Assembly (NCBI GenBank): GCA_002728915.1
Contig: PBWE01000031.1
Coordinates: forward strand, 61,880 to 85,552
Length of the DNA stretch: 23,673 nucleotides
Direction of reading: 5' to 3'
Origin: Micrococcales bacterium
GTDB taxonomy: Bacteria; Actinomycetota; Actinomycetes; S36-B12
Under the pieces are notes generated by a model. The model was not told where the DNA came from. It did no database searches and saw only the letters and a program-made list of their open reading frames with translations. A program made the translations under genes and the position numbers. The stretch's first letter is position 1, and each line of letters starts with the position of its first letter. Positions 17,460 to 23,673 of the stretch are shown piece by piece.

Positions 17460-17948
17460 TCAGGATGGGCCAGGAGCTCCGAAATCCTCCGGTGACACCT
17501 CGTCCAGGAACGCCCGAAATTCCTCCACCTGGTCCTCTTCCACCGGTTCTTCCTCATCGGGAATCTCGATCCCTGCCTCCTGCACTACGTCCTCCGCTCC
17601 CACGATGGGGACGTCGGCGCGCAGAGCTAGGGCAATCGCATCTGAGGGTCGGGCTGATACCTCGAGCCCGGACGCGAACACGATGATGGAGTAATAGACA
17701 CCATCGCTGAGATCGGTGATCCGCACCTCCTGCAAAGGCGCGTCCACAGCTTCCAGCAGATCGAGCATCAGATCGTGCGTTAAGGGGCGCGGAGGCGCGA
17801 CCCCCTGCTGGGCGTACGCGATGGCCGTGGCTTCGACGGCACCGACCCAAATCGGCAGGTATCGCTCGCCGTCGGTCTCACGGAGCAGGACTATGGGGGT
17901 GTTCGATGGCATCTCCATGCGGACGCCGACAACCTCGAGACCGATCAT
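17460..17948 (-). CDS. Bifunctional nuclease family protein (DUF151/BFN)
   Basis: A 162-aa protein of the BFN/DUF151 family, whose plant members have RNase and DNase activity; the bacterial function is not settled. Visible family pattern: N-terminal VVGVRMEMPSNTPIVLLRE, YLPIWVGAVEATAIA near residues 29-43, RPLTHDLMLDLLE, and SARPSDAIALALRADVPI near 98-115. A strongly acidic C-terminal tail (IPDEEEPVEEDQVEEF) follows. The length matches mycobacterial Rv1829 (about 164 aa), which also lies between two MerR genes. ATG 17948 was chosen because it begins at the conserved MIGLEVVGVR and follows a TANNNT box at 6 nt; the open frame extends upstream through non-coding DNA to 18089. Confidence 0.87.
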   Translation of the reverse strand: MIGLEVVGVRMEMPSNTPIVLLRETDGERYLPIWVGAVEATAIAYAQQGVAPPRPLTHDLMLDLLEAVDAPLQEVRITDLSDGVYYSIIVFASGLEVSARPSDAIALALRADVPIVGAEDVVQEAGIEIPDEEEPVEEDQVEEFRAFLDEVSPEDFGAPGPS

Positions 17949-17954
17949 GCTTCC

Positions 17955-17960
17955 AGCGTA
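17955..17960 (-). promoter_or_regulatory. -10 box of probable leaderless promoter for the nuclease-family gene
   Basis: TACGCT on the - strand ends 6 nt before the ATG at 17948, the same sequence and spacing as at ppm. The upstream 158-bp gap to ftsR (17949-18106) shows no other clear element or gene. Confidence 0.55.
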
Positions 17961-18106
17961 ACCTCGCTCCGCCACGGCCGATACGTGCACGGTCACGCTC
18001 TCAGTGAAATGGGTGACGTCGATCCTCCATTCGCGTACGGATCTCCGGGTGCAGGCATGTGAAGATCGCGCGCCACCGGGGCAACCCACGCCGTGCCGGG
18101 GTCAGT

Positions 18107-18814
18107 TTACGCTTTGCCCGCCCGGGTGAGTTCGGCACGCAGCAGCGACGCGTGCAATTGAACGAACAGGGCCGCGATCTCTCGGATCGCTTCTTGGGAT
18201 CGAACTTTCGAATCGCCCTCTCGCCCCGTCGTGCGGCCGAAGGGTGTCGCCATCTGCTCGATGAGCCCCGACTCTCGATCCGCGACAACCCGGAAACTTC
18301 GCATGTGCCTGCCCTCGAAACCGAATCCCGCCAAGCGGGCAGCAAGCTGGCAGATAGTCGCGGCGTCCTCGTCGTAGTGCCCAGCCGGGCTCACCCACAC
18401 CAAACCAAGGTCCTCGAGTTCGGCCACATAGGACTCATCGAGCTCCGTCATCTCCGCCAGCTCAGCGCGCGTCAGGCGTAACCGCCCCGCCCCGGGTCGA
18501 AAATCCTCCGGTCGCATTCCGCTACCGGCGATCACCGCGTTCTCCGCGCTGTGATCAAGCTGCTCGCGGATGACCTTCAGCGGCAGGTACTGATCGCGCT
18601 GAAGAGTGAGAACATCTCGCAAGCGTCGTACGTCATCGTCGGTGAATCGTCGATAACCGCTCGCAGTTCGCGCAGGAATGACAAGACCTTCGGTTTCCAG
18701 AAATCGAATCTTGCTGATGGTGACATCTGGAAAGTCACGCTTGAGCAAACTGTGGACCTCGCCAATGCTCAGCGTGCTCTTGTTGGACGACTCCGCCGCC
18801 TCAGACGCACTCAT
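18107..18814 (-). CDS. ftsR: MerR-family regulator, FtsR (Rv1828)-like
   Basis: A 235-aa transcription factor. The N-terminal winged HTH is seen at about residues 15-80: LSIGEVHSLLKRDFPDVTISKIRFLE, EGLVIPARTASGYRRFTDDDVRRL, then the helix LTLQRDQYLPLKVIREQLD. The C-terminal half has a second helical domain (LTRAELAEMTELDESYVAELEDLGLV) that looks like another HTH-like effector module, as in Rv1828/FtsR. C. glutamicum FtsR, also next to the FHA gene odhI, activates ftsZ; function here is inferred from similarity and the same neighbourhood. The ATG overlaps the stop of the upstream FHA gene (ATGA), so the two are probably translationally coupled. Confidence 0.87.
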   Translation of the reverse strand: MSASEAAESSNKSTLSIGEVHSLLKRDFPDVTISKIRFLETEGLVIPARTASGYRRFTDDDVRRLRDVLTLQRDQYLPLKVIREQLDHSAENAVIAGSGMRPEDFRPGAGRLRLTRAELAEMTELDESYVAELEDLGLVWVSPAGHYDEDAATICQLAARLAGFGFEGRHMRSFRVVADRESGLIEQMATPFGRTTGREGDSKVRSQEAIREIAALFVQLHASLLRAELTRAGKA

Positions 18815-19248
18815 GTTCCGGGCTCTACGCCTACCAAGAAGACGAAACGAAACTTCCCGACCTGCACTTCGTCTCCACCCTTGAGACGTTGATCGTCTAC
18901 GCGGACCCTATTCACGTACGTGCCGTTGAGGCTTCCCACGTCGCGAACGCTCCAGCCCTCCGCACCGCGTCTGAATTCCGCATGACGTCGACTGACGGTG
19001 ACATCATCCAAGAACACTTCCGATTCCGGGGACCGACCGACCCGCACAATGTCGAGTTCAGCCGGCAAGAGAAACTCACTGCCCTCCGACGGTCCTCGGT
19101 GCACGATCAACAGTGCTGATCCCGACGGCAATTCCCGATGAATACCACTCCCAAGCGCCGCCGCCGGACCGGTTCCCGACGCCGGCCCCGTTTGCCCGGG
19201 GACGGCAGACAAGGCCCCCGTGGCCTCAATGTCACGATCCGCGTCCAT
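18811..19248 (-). CDS. garA: FHA-domain protein, GarA/OdhI-like, lacking the N-terminal phosphorylation motif
   Basis: A 145-aa protein with a C-terminal forkhead-associated domain, residues ~42-140. Phosphopeptide-binding residues are intact: VGR (Arg72), TVSRRHAEF (Ser86, Arg87, His89) and GSLNGTYVNR (Asn108-Thr110). In mycobacteria and corynebacteria the homologue inhibits 2-oxoglutarate dehydrogenase and is switched off when a kinase phosphorylates a Thr in the conserved N-terminal ETTSVFRAD motif. Here the first 40 residues (MDADRDIEATGALSAV...) are Gly/Ala-rich and contain no such motif. ATG 19248 has a Shine-Dalgarno (AAGGGAG) and sits 46 bp after the gcvH stop, a gap that also does not encode the motif. 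The four-base ATGA overlap with ftsR matches the actinobacterial arrangement. Confidence 0.88.
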   Translation of the reverse strand: MDADRDIEATGALSAVPGQTGPASGTGPAAALGSGIHRELPSGSALLIVHRGPSEGSEFLLPAELDIVRVGRSPESEVFLDDVTVSRRHAEFRRGAEGWSVRDVGSLNGTYVNRVRVDDQRLKGGDEVQVGKFRFVFLVGVEPGT

Positions 19249-19294
19249 CGTGGCTCCCTTCGCGACTGCCGGGCACTCCCCTGGTACTTCTAGC

Positions 19295-19690
19295 CTAGGC
19301 CCCGCCGGTCAAACCCTCGTACTCACGCGCCGACATGAGGCCCTCGAGCTGCCTGTTTCGCTCCGCCTCGTCACCGCAGCCGATCCGAAACAGCCAGCCT
19401 TCCCCGTAGGGGTCGGAGTTGATGGTCTCAGGGACGTCGTCGACCCCCGCATTTACCTCCACCACCTCACCGGTCATCGGGGCGTAGAGCTCGCTGACGC
19501 TCTTGGTCGACTCGACCTCACCGCAGGATTGACCCGCCTCGACAGCGTCGCCGACGCGCGGCAGCGAGACGAAAACGATGTCACCGAGTGCCTCTTGGGC
19601 GTAATGGGTGATGCCCACCGTCACGATGCTGCCCTCCCCAGCGCGGACCCATTCGTGCTCCTCGGTGTACTGCGCGTCTTCAGGAATCAT
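19295..19690 (-). CDS. gcvH: Glycine cleavage system H protein
   Basis: A 131-aa lipoyl carrier that shuttles the aminomethyl group from GcvP to GcvT and then dihydrolipoyl groups to Lpd. The sequence starts IPEDAQYTEEHEWVR, has the GITHYAQEALGDIVFVSLPRVGD core, and carries lipoylated Lys63 in EVESTKSVSELYAP. NAGVDDVPETINSDPYGEGWLFRI follows, all typical. ATG 19690 was chosen over an in-frame GTG at 19729 because it gives the standard family N-terminus and has a Shine-Dalgarno (GGGAGAGG) just upstream. It is expected to act with the riboswitch-controlled gcvP further downstream; no glycine riboswitch is seen before gcvH itself. Confidence 0.95.
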   Translation of the reverse strand: MIPEDAQYTEEHEWVRAGEGSIVTVGITHYAQEALGDIVFVSLPRVGDAVEAGQSCGEVESTKSVSELYAPMTGEVVEVNAGVDDVPETINSDPYGEGWLFRIGCGDEAERNRQLEGLMSAREYEGLTGGA

Positions 19691-19745
19691 CGGGGCCTCT
19701 CCCATCGATATCGACCATGTGGATGTCACTCCCGCCGACTCTCCG

Positions 19746-19751
19746 AGCCTA
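19746..19751 (-). promoter_or_regulatory. Possible -10 box for gcvH
   Basis: TAGGCT on the - strand overlaps the stop of the upstream phosphatidyltransferase gene and lies 55 nt before the gcvH start, implying a leader of about 48 nt. The same hexamer serves argG in this window. No -35 was recognised. Confidence 0.35.
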
Positions 19752-20372
19752 CCTAGCGCGGCCGCTGGCGATCATGTCGCGGGCATAGCGGACTCCCGCC
19801 CACCAATACAGGAAGGTGCCCCACAGGGCGAAGGCCCACCCGATGACCGACAAGGTGGCACCCCACGCGCCGGGTAGGGAGCCGAGGAGTAGCACGGGGA
19901 AACCCCAGAACAAAGCGAACGTTGCGGTCTTGCCCACGTAGGTGACCGGTAACGCAATCCGGCCCGAACCTCGCAACAGTGGTAGCAGCACAAGCAAGAA
20001 GACATCGCGAGATACAAGAATCGCCACAAGCCACCATCCGATGACGTCGCGCAGCGCCAACCCCACCAGCGTCGCGAGAATGTAGAGCCGGTCCACAGCC
20101 GGGTCCAACAACACGCCAAGCCGACTGCGCTGGTCCAACCGTCGAGCCAGGTATCCGTCGACCCAGTCCGACGCTCCCGCAAGAACGAGCACGACGAACG
20201 CCGCGAGGTCGGCCTCTTCGACCAGAACCAACCACAAAAACAGCGGAATGCCGCACAACCGGAGAAGGCTGACGAGATTGGGCACGGTCCAGACATTCCA
20301 CGGCTCGTTTGACGTTGGCGCATGGTCGTGATCGGGGATCTCAGGAGTGCGCCCACTATCGGCTGTCCCCAT
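19749..20372 (-). CDS. CDP-alcohol phosphatidyltransferase (PgsA/cardiolipin synthase-like)
   Basis: A 207-aa integral membrane enzyme that exchanges CMP of a CDP-lipid for an alcohol. The class signature D-x2-DG-x2-AR-x8-G-x3-D-x3-D is complete: DWVDGYLARRLDQRSRLG followed by VLLDPAVDR, at about residues 74-100, with the four Asp ligands for two metals. The N-terminus NVWTVPNLVSLLRLCGIPLFLWLV is the standard amphipathic-helix and TM1 pattern, with about six helices in all. In mycobacteria a pgsA2-type paralogue lies near gcvH. Substrate (glycerol-3-phosphate, PG for cardiolipin, or inositol phosphate) cannot be fixed from sequence. ATG 20372 has a strong Shine-Dalgarno (GGGAGG) 5 nt upstream; the open frame beyond it overlaps non-coding DNA and the next gene. 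Confidence 0.88.
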   Translation of the reverse strand: MGTADSGRTPEIPDHDHAPTSNEPWNVWTVPNLVSLLRLCGIPLFLWLVLVEEADLAAFVVLVLAGASDWVDGYLARRLDQRSRLGVLLDPAVDRLYILATLVGLALRDVIGWWLVAILVSRDVFLLVLLPLLRGSGRIALPVTYVGKTATFALFWGFPVLLLGSLPGAWGATLSVIGWAFALWGTFLYWWAGVRYARDMIASGRAR

Positions 20373-20431
20373 TAAGCCTCCCTGACTGCGATCCACTGTG
20401 TCGCGACCACCGCATCGCCGGATCGATTCGG

Positions 20432-21199
20432 CTAGCGACTGACGAGAACTGTGGTCGCCACGATCCCCACGGCCACAACCATCCCACGAAGGACCACCTC
20501 CGGCATGCGCCTCGCCCAGCGTCCGCCGAGGTAACCACCGGCGGTGGAACTGACCATCAGTACAAGGGCGGCAGGCCACACCACGTAACCGGAGAACGCG
20601 AACACCACCGCGGCCACCACATTCGCGACAGACGCCAGAAGGTTCTTTGCCGCGTTGCTGTACTGGACGCGGGCGTCATAGATCCACGTGAGAATCGCCA
20701 TCAGCACGATTCCCTGGGCAGCGCCGAAGTATCCGCCGTACACCCCCACCGCTCCCGTCCATGGCCACAGCCGCTGCGGCTGTGTTGATTGGACCGGCTC
20801 AGATGCTGTTCCCCGGCGAGCCCGGAGCCGTGCGCGCAAGGGCTGCACAGCAACCATCACTGTGGCGGTAGCGATCAACCACGGAACGACCGAGGCAAAG
20901 ACTTCCTCAGGGAGCGCCACCACCAACAGCGCGCCGATTGCGGCACCGATCGTGGTGGCGATAACGGGAAATCGAAGAGCCCTCAGGCGATCGCGTAGCT
21001 CGCGCCGATATGCGTAGGCCGAGGCGAAACTTCCGGGAAACAGACCCGTGGTGTTTGTTCCATTCGCCGCAACCGGCAAAACGCCCACCGCCAACAACGT
21101 GCTGAAAGTGATGAGCGTTCCCGAGCCCACCACGCCGTTGATGGCACCGGCCACCGCACCGGCAGCAACCAAGGCAAGAACAGCTATCCAGGTATCCAT
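20432..21199 (-). CDS. Sulfite exporter TauE/SafE (TSUP) family permease
   Basis: A 255-aa polytopic membrane protein. About eight hydrophobic helices are arranged as two similar halves, each opening with a Gly-rich stretch: VLALVAAGAVAGAINGVVGSGTLI near the N-terminus, and WTGAVGVYGGYFGAAQGIVLMAIL near residues 145-170. These are the signatures of the TSUP (formerly DUF81) family, transporters of sulfonates, sulfite and other small organic anions. The substrate here is unknown. ATG 21199 (or GTG 21202) overlaps the stop of the photolyase gene, showing tight coupling. It ends 59 bp before the phosphatidyltransferase start on the same strand. Confidence 0.88.
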   Translation of the reverse strand: MDTWIAVLALVAAGAVAGAINGVVGSGTLITFSTLLAVGVLPVAANGTNTTGLFPGSFASAYAYRRELRDRLRALRFPVIATTIGAAIGALLVVALPEEVFASVVPWLIATATVMVAVQPLRARLRARRGTASEPVQSTQPQRLWPWTGAVGVYGGYFGAAQGIVLMAILTWIYDARVQYSNAAKNLLASVANVVAAVVFAFSGYVVWPAALVLMVSSTAGGYLGGRWARRMPEVVLRGMVVAVGIVATTVLVSR

Positions 21200-22695
21200 C
21201 ACGGAGCCGAGTGCCCGCGCCGACGTTCCTGCTCCACCAATGCAGCGCGATCCGTGAGCTTGTCGAGGGTTCGAAAGGCGGTGGCGAGTCGGTGATTTCC
21301 CTGCAATAACTCACGCTTACCGTCCAGGAATGCCCAGTAGCCAGCCGTGAAGGGGCATGCCTTCTCCCCCACCCGAAGCTTCGGGTCGTACACACAGTCA
21401 CCACAGAAGTCCGTCATCCGTTTCAGATACGCCCCACCGGACACATACGGCTTGGTCGCCATCTCGCCTCCATCGGCATACAAACCCATGCCGATGACAT
21501 TGGCCGTCATCACCCACGGGTATCCGTCGACGAAGGCGCGGCGAAACCAGTCGTTCATCACCTGCGGCGAGTATCCGCGCTGGAGAGCCCAGTTGCTCAG
21601 CACCATCAAACGAACGATGTGGTGGGAGTAGCCCAAATCCCGTACGTACCCAAGCGAGTGCCTCAAGCACGCAGCATCCACCTCTTCCGCCGATGCCTCA
21701 AGAAACCAGGTGGGTGGCTCAACCGTGTTGTCGAGCTCATTACGGAGTTCGTAGGATTCCCCGAGATGCCAATACAGGTGCCAGACATATTCCCGCCACC
21801 CGATGATCTGACGGATAAGTCCTTCGACGCTGGCCAGGGTCGCCTGGTCCGCCCGCCATCGTTCTTCAGCCCGAGCCACTACCTCGGCCGGATGGAGCAG
21901 TCCGAGGTTCAACGGCACGGATAGGAGCGAGTGCGCCATGAAGGGGTCCCGCCACAACACGGCGTCTTCGTAGGGACCGAAGAGGGTGAGTCGGTTGTCG
22001 AGGAAATCATCTAACGCGGTTTCGGCTTCGCTCCTGGTGACGGCGAAGCGTCGCGGACCGTCATGGCCGAGGAAGCGAATGCCCTGGGCTTCCCACTCAT
22101 CGAGTTGCTGCCGTACCTGGGCGTCAATGTCGTCTTCCACCGGCTGCCAGGGCGTTGGCACTGGCAGGTGGGTTTCCCCCTTGGGCGGAGGGAGCCGGTT
22201 GTCGTGGTCGAAATTCCACTTTCCACCCTCCGGCTTTCCGTCGGCCATGAGGACGTCGTGTCGGGATCGAACCCCCCGGTACCAGTCCTCCATCAACAAT
22301 CGCTTGTCCCCGCGACCGGTCACCCAGGCCTGAAACTCCCCGGGTGTCGTGAACCATCCACGTTCCGGGTGGATCGTGGACAGGCCGAGTTTTTCGACCA
22401 GTCGCCGCGCCGGACGGGATGTTGCGGCGATTGCGTCGAGATCACGGTGACTCGAATCCCGATACGTCGCAACGCCCTCGGCGTAGGTCTGGGATCGAAT
22501 AAGAGTGACCCGCTCAGGATCGTCCGCTGCACGATGGTGCAGGGCGCTGAGTATCAAGTGGGCCTTTTGCCGATGGTAGGTCCGGCGCTCGAATACCGAA
22601 CGAGCCTCGATCAGCAGCAGTGGACCACCGTCATCGAAGTGCGGTCCCAGCTGATCGGCGAATAACCAACGGGTAGTTCCGGTGTCGTCCGTCAT
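21199..22695 (-). CDS. phrB: Cryptochrome/photolyase family protein, prokaryotic Fe-S (6-4) photolyase type
   Basis: A 498-aa flavoprotein of the deoxyribodipyrimidine photolyase-related (FeS-BCP/CryPro) class, which repairs UV-induced (6-4) photoproducts with blue light. The N-terminal Rossmann domain starts RWLFADQLGPHF; the C-terminal helical FAD domain includes IRQIIGWREYVWHLYW and YSHHIVRLMVLSNWALQRGYSPQ, with the His pair seen in bacterial (6-4) enzymes. Four Cys (343, 431, 434, 447) match the 4Fe-4S ligands of Agrobacterium PhrB in spacing (88, 3, 13), as I recall them. ATG 22695 overlaps the ABC ATPase stop (ATGA); its own stop overlaps the TSUP gene's start. So it is the middle of a three-gene coupled operon. 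Confidence 0.93.
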   Translation of the reverse strand: MTDDTGTTRWLFADQLGPHFDDGGPLLLIEARSVFERRTYHRQKAHLILSALHHRAADDPERVTLIRSQTYAEGVATYRDSSHRDLDAIAATSRPARRLVEKLGLSTIHPERGWFTTPGEFQAWVTGRGDKRLLMEDWYRGVRSRHDVLMADGKPEGGKWNFDHDNRLPPPKGETHLPVPTPWQPVEDDIDAQVRQQLDEWEAQGIRFLGHDGPRRFAVTRSEAETALDDFLDNRLTLFGPYEDAVLWRDPFMAHSLLSVPLNLGLLHPAEVVARAEERWRADQATLASVEGLIRQIIGWREYVWHLYWHLGESYELRNELDNTVEPPTWFLEASAEEVDAACLRHSLGYVRDLGYSHHIVRLMVLSNWALQRGYSPQVMNDWFRRAFVDGYPWVMTANVIGMGLYADGGEMATKPYVSGGAYLKRMTDFCGDCVYDPKLRVGEKACPFTAGYWAFLDGKRELLQGNHRLATAFRTLDKLTDRAALVEQERRRGHSAP

Positions 22696-23477
22696 GACCG
22701 CCTCATCACCGCACTCCAACGCTCACCGATCCGCCGCACGTCGAAGCTCATCCCGAAGGTGCTACTGACGAGATCATTCGTCACAGTCACCTCCAGCGGC
22801 CCGGCCGCGATCATCCGCCCCTGCCCCAACAAGAGTGCATGGGTGATTCCTGGAGGAATCTCCTCCAGGTGATGTGTGACCAATACCAGACTTGGTGACT
22901 GCGGCCGCCGGGCGAAATCAGCCAGCATGCTCACCAATTCCTCACGTCCGGCCAGGTCGAGGCCCGCCCCCGGCTCATCGAGGAGTAGCAGTTCCGGGTC
23001 GCTCATCAACGCGCGCGCGATGAGTACCCGCTTGCGTTCTCCCTCCGACAACGACGCGAAGGGGCGCGCGGCGTATGACGCTGCACCCCACTCCTCGAGC
23101 AGGCGATGGGCACGTTCCCTATCTTCGGCTTCATAGGCCTCTCGCCACCGTCCGGTCACCCCGTATGCCGACGTCATGACCACATCGGCAGCTGTTTCGT
23201 GCATCGGTATGTCACGGAGCAAAGAACTGCTGGCGAAACCGACCCTTGGCCGTAGATCGGTGATGTCCACCCGTCCGAGGCGCTCGCCGAGTATCGATAC
23301 TTCGCCCGTCGTCGGAAACATCCGAGTCGCGGCGATCGTGAGCGCCGTTGTCTTGCCTGCACCATTCGGGCCCACAACAACCCAGCGGTCCGCCTCGTCA
23401 ACGACCCAATTCACGTCCTTGAGGAGCCAGGCTTCGCCACGCCGAACCCCGACATTAGACATAGCGATCACCTGCAT
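22692..23477 (-). CDS. ABC transporter ATP-binding protein (orphan ATPase subunit)
   Basis: A 261-aa cytoplasmic ATPase subunit. Walker A GPNGAGKTT at residues 36-44, signature LSEGERKRVLIARAL, Walker B LLLLDEPGAGLD, and the switch His in LVLVTHHLEEIPPGITHALLL are all present, so it should hydrolyse ATP. No permease or binding protein lies beside it, so the transport partner, if any, is elsewhere. In mycobacteria a similar ATPase gene (Rv3041c) lies next to serB2, and here serB starts divergently 98 bp away. ATG 23477 follows TAGGGT at 6 nt, suggesting a leaderless transcript that begins the ATPase-photolyase-TSUP operon. Confidence 0.9.
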   Translation of the reverse strand: MQVIAMSNVGVRRGEAWLLKDVNWVVDEADRWVVVGPNGAGKTTALTIAATRMFPTTGEVSILGERLGRVDITDLRPRVGFASSSLLRDIPMHETAADVVMTSAYGVTGRWREAYEAEDRERAHRLLEEWGAASYAARPFASLSEGERKRVLIARALMSDPELLLLDEPGAGLDLAGREELVSMLADFARRPQSPSLVLVTHHLEEIPPGITHALLLGQGRMIAAGPLEVTVTNDLVSSTFGMSFDVRRIGERWSAVMRRS

Positions 23478-23483
23478 ACGAAC

Positions 23484-23489
23484 ACCCTA
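23484..23489 (-). promoter_or_regulatory. -10 box of probable leaderless promoter for the ABC-phr-TSUP operon
   Basis: TAGGGT on the - strand fits TANNNT and ends exactly 6 nt before the ATG at 23477; no Shine-Dalgarno lies between. This would drive the coupled photolyase operon. No clear -35 was found. Confidence 0.55.
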
Positions 23490-23514
23490 GGTTGTGTCTG
23501 GTGGTCGTGCTCGT

Positions 23515-23531
23515 ACGTCGTGTCCCGACGT
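23515..23531. repeat. Inverted repeat in the divergent ABC/serB promoter region
   Basis: ACGTCG-TGTCC-CGACGT is a perfect 6+6 inverted repeat with a 5-bp spacer, centred between the two divergent starts and about 26 bp upstream of the operon's -10 box. It is a plausible regulator-binding site, but the motif is short and GC-rich, so chance is possible. Confidence 0.35.
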
Positions 23532-23560
23532 CGTTCACACACTCCACCACGTGACCTCGG

Positions 23561-23566
23561 TACCGT
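23561..23566 (+). promoter_or_regulatory. Possible -10 box for serB
   Basis: TACCGT fits TANNNT and ends 9 nt before the ATG at 23576, so the mRNA would have at most a few leader bases. TTCACA at 23534-23539 resembles a -35 element but is 21 bp away, longer than usual. Confidence 0.4.
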
Positions 23567-23575
23567 TGGGTTCCG

Positions 23576-23673
23576 ATGACTACTCATCTCGACAATCACG
23601 CGACGATGCTCGTCACTCTCAGTGGGCGCGATCGACCTGGGATCACCCGAGACCTGTTTGCGGCATGCAGTGC
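23576..23673 (+). CDS. serB: Phosphoserine phosphatase SerB, N-terminal ACT domain (partial)
   Basis: The first 32 codons are visible before the window ends: a short Asn/His-containing lead, then MLVTLSGRDRPGITRDLFAACS. This is the opening strand and helix of an ACT domain (pattern VT-x-x-G-x-DRPG-x-T-x-x-LF) that starts SerB2-type phosphoserine phosphatases, the last enzyme of serine synthesis. Serine feeds glycine and one-carbon metabolism, in line with the nearby gcv genes. The neighbouring ABC ATPase gene is also next to serB2 in mycobacteria. Other ACT proteins, such as formyltetrahydrofolate deformylase (PurU), begin in a similar way, so the call rests partly on synteny. Confidence 0.65.
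   Translation, partial: MTTHLDNHATMLVTLSGRDRPGITRDLFAACS

Overview
The window is about 23.7 kb of high-GC, gene-dense DNA from an actinobacterium (class Actinomycetes). The evidence is lineage-typical gene content and order: HelY-type helicase, RbpA, a GarA/OdhI-type FHA protein beside an FtsR-type MerR regulator, a PepE-type dipeptidase, a separate polyprenol-phosphate-mannose synthase beside Lnt, and many genes whose start codon lies 6-7 nt after a TANNNT -10 box, as in leaderless actinobacterial mRNAs. The species cannot be named from the sequence. GTG starts are common and clear intrinsic terminators are rare.

Left block, 1-10971, mostly + strand. The end of tatC is followed by a diacylglycerol kinase-like lipid kinase and helY; a 5'-3' exonuclease-like gene converges on helY from the - strand. 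Divergent from it is the run pepE - YtcJ-like amidohydrolase - lnt - ppm - fxsA, with overlapping stops and starts at the first two junctions. It combines peptide and amide turnover with lipoprotein acylation and mannosyl-lipid synthesis. rbpA follows, behind a sequence matching the SigR/SigH thiol-stress promoter consensus (GGAAT-N18-GTT).

Middle block, 10972-13622. A small single-span membrane protein and a long-type argG lie on the - strand. Next comes a roughly 290-bp gap without a gene that holds an inverted repeat and two overlapping hairpins. After it is a GNAT acetyltransferase gene broken by a frameshift.

Right block, 13608-23477, all - strand. Reading in the direction of transcription: ABC ATPase, Fe-S (6-4) photolyase-type protein and TSUP permease, all joined by stop/start overlaps; then CDP-alcohol phosphatidyltransferase, gcvH, garA-like, ftsR-like, bifunctional-nuclease-family gene, second MerR gene, tandem glycine riboswitch and gcvP. 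This is the known actinobacterial gcvH-garA-merR-nuclease-merR-gcvP neighbourhood, joining glycine cleavage to TCA-cycle control and cell-division regulators. The garA-like protein lacks the usual N-terminal phospho-threonine motif. A divergent serB starts at the right edge and is cut off.

No CRISPR array, insertion sequence, prophage, tRNA or rRNA was seen. The most interesting items are the GarA homologue without its phosphorylation switch, the structured argG/GNAT intergenic region, the SigR-type rbpA promoter, the riboswitch expression platform, and the photolyase operon with an orphan ABC ATPase and a TSUP permease.
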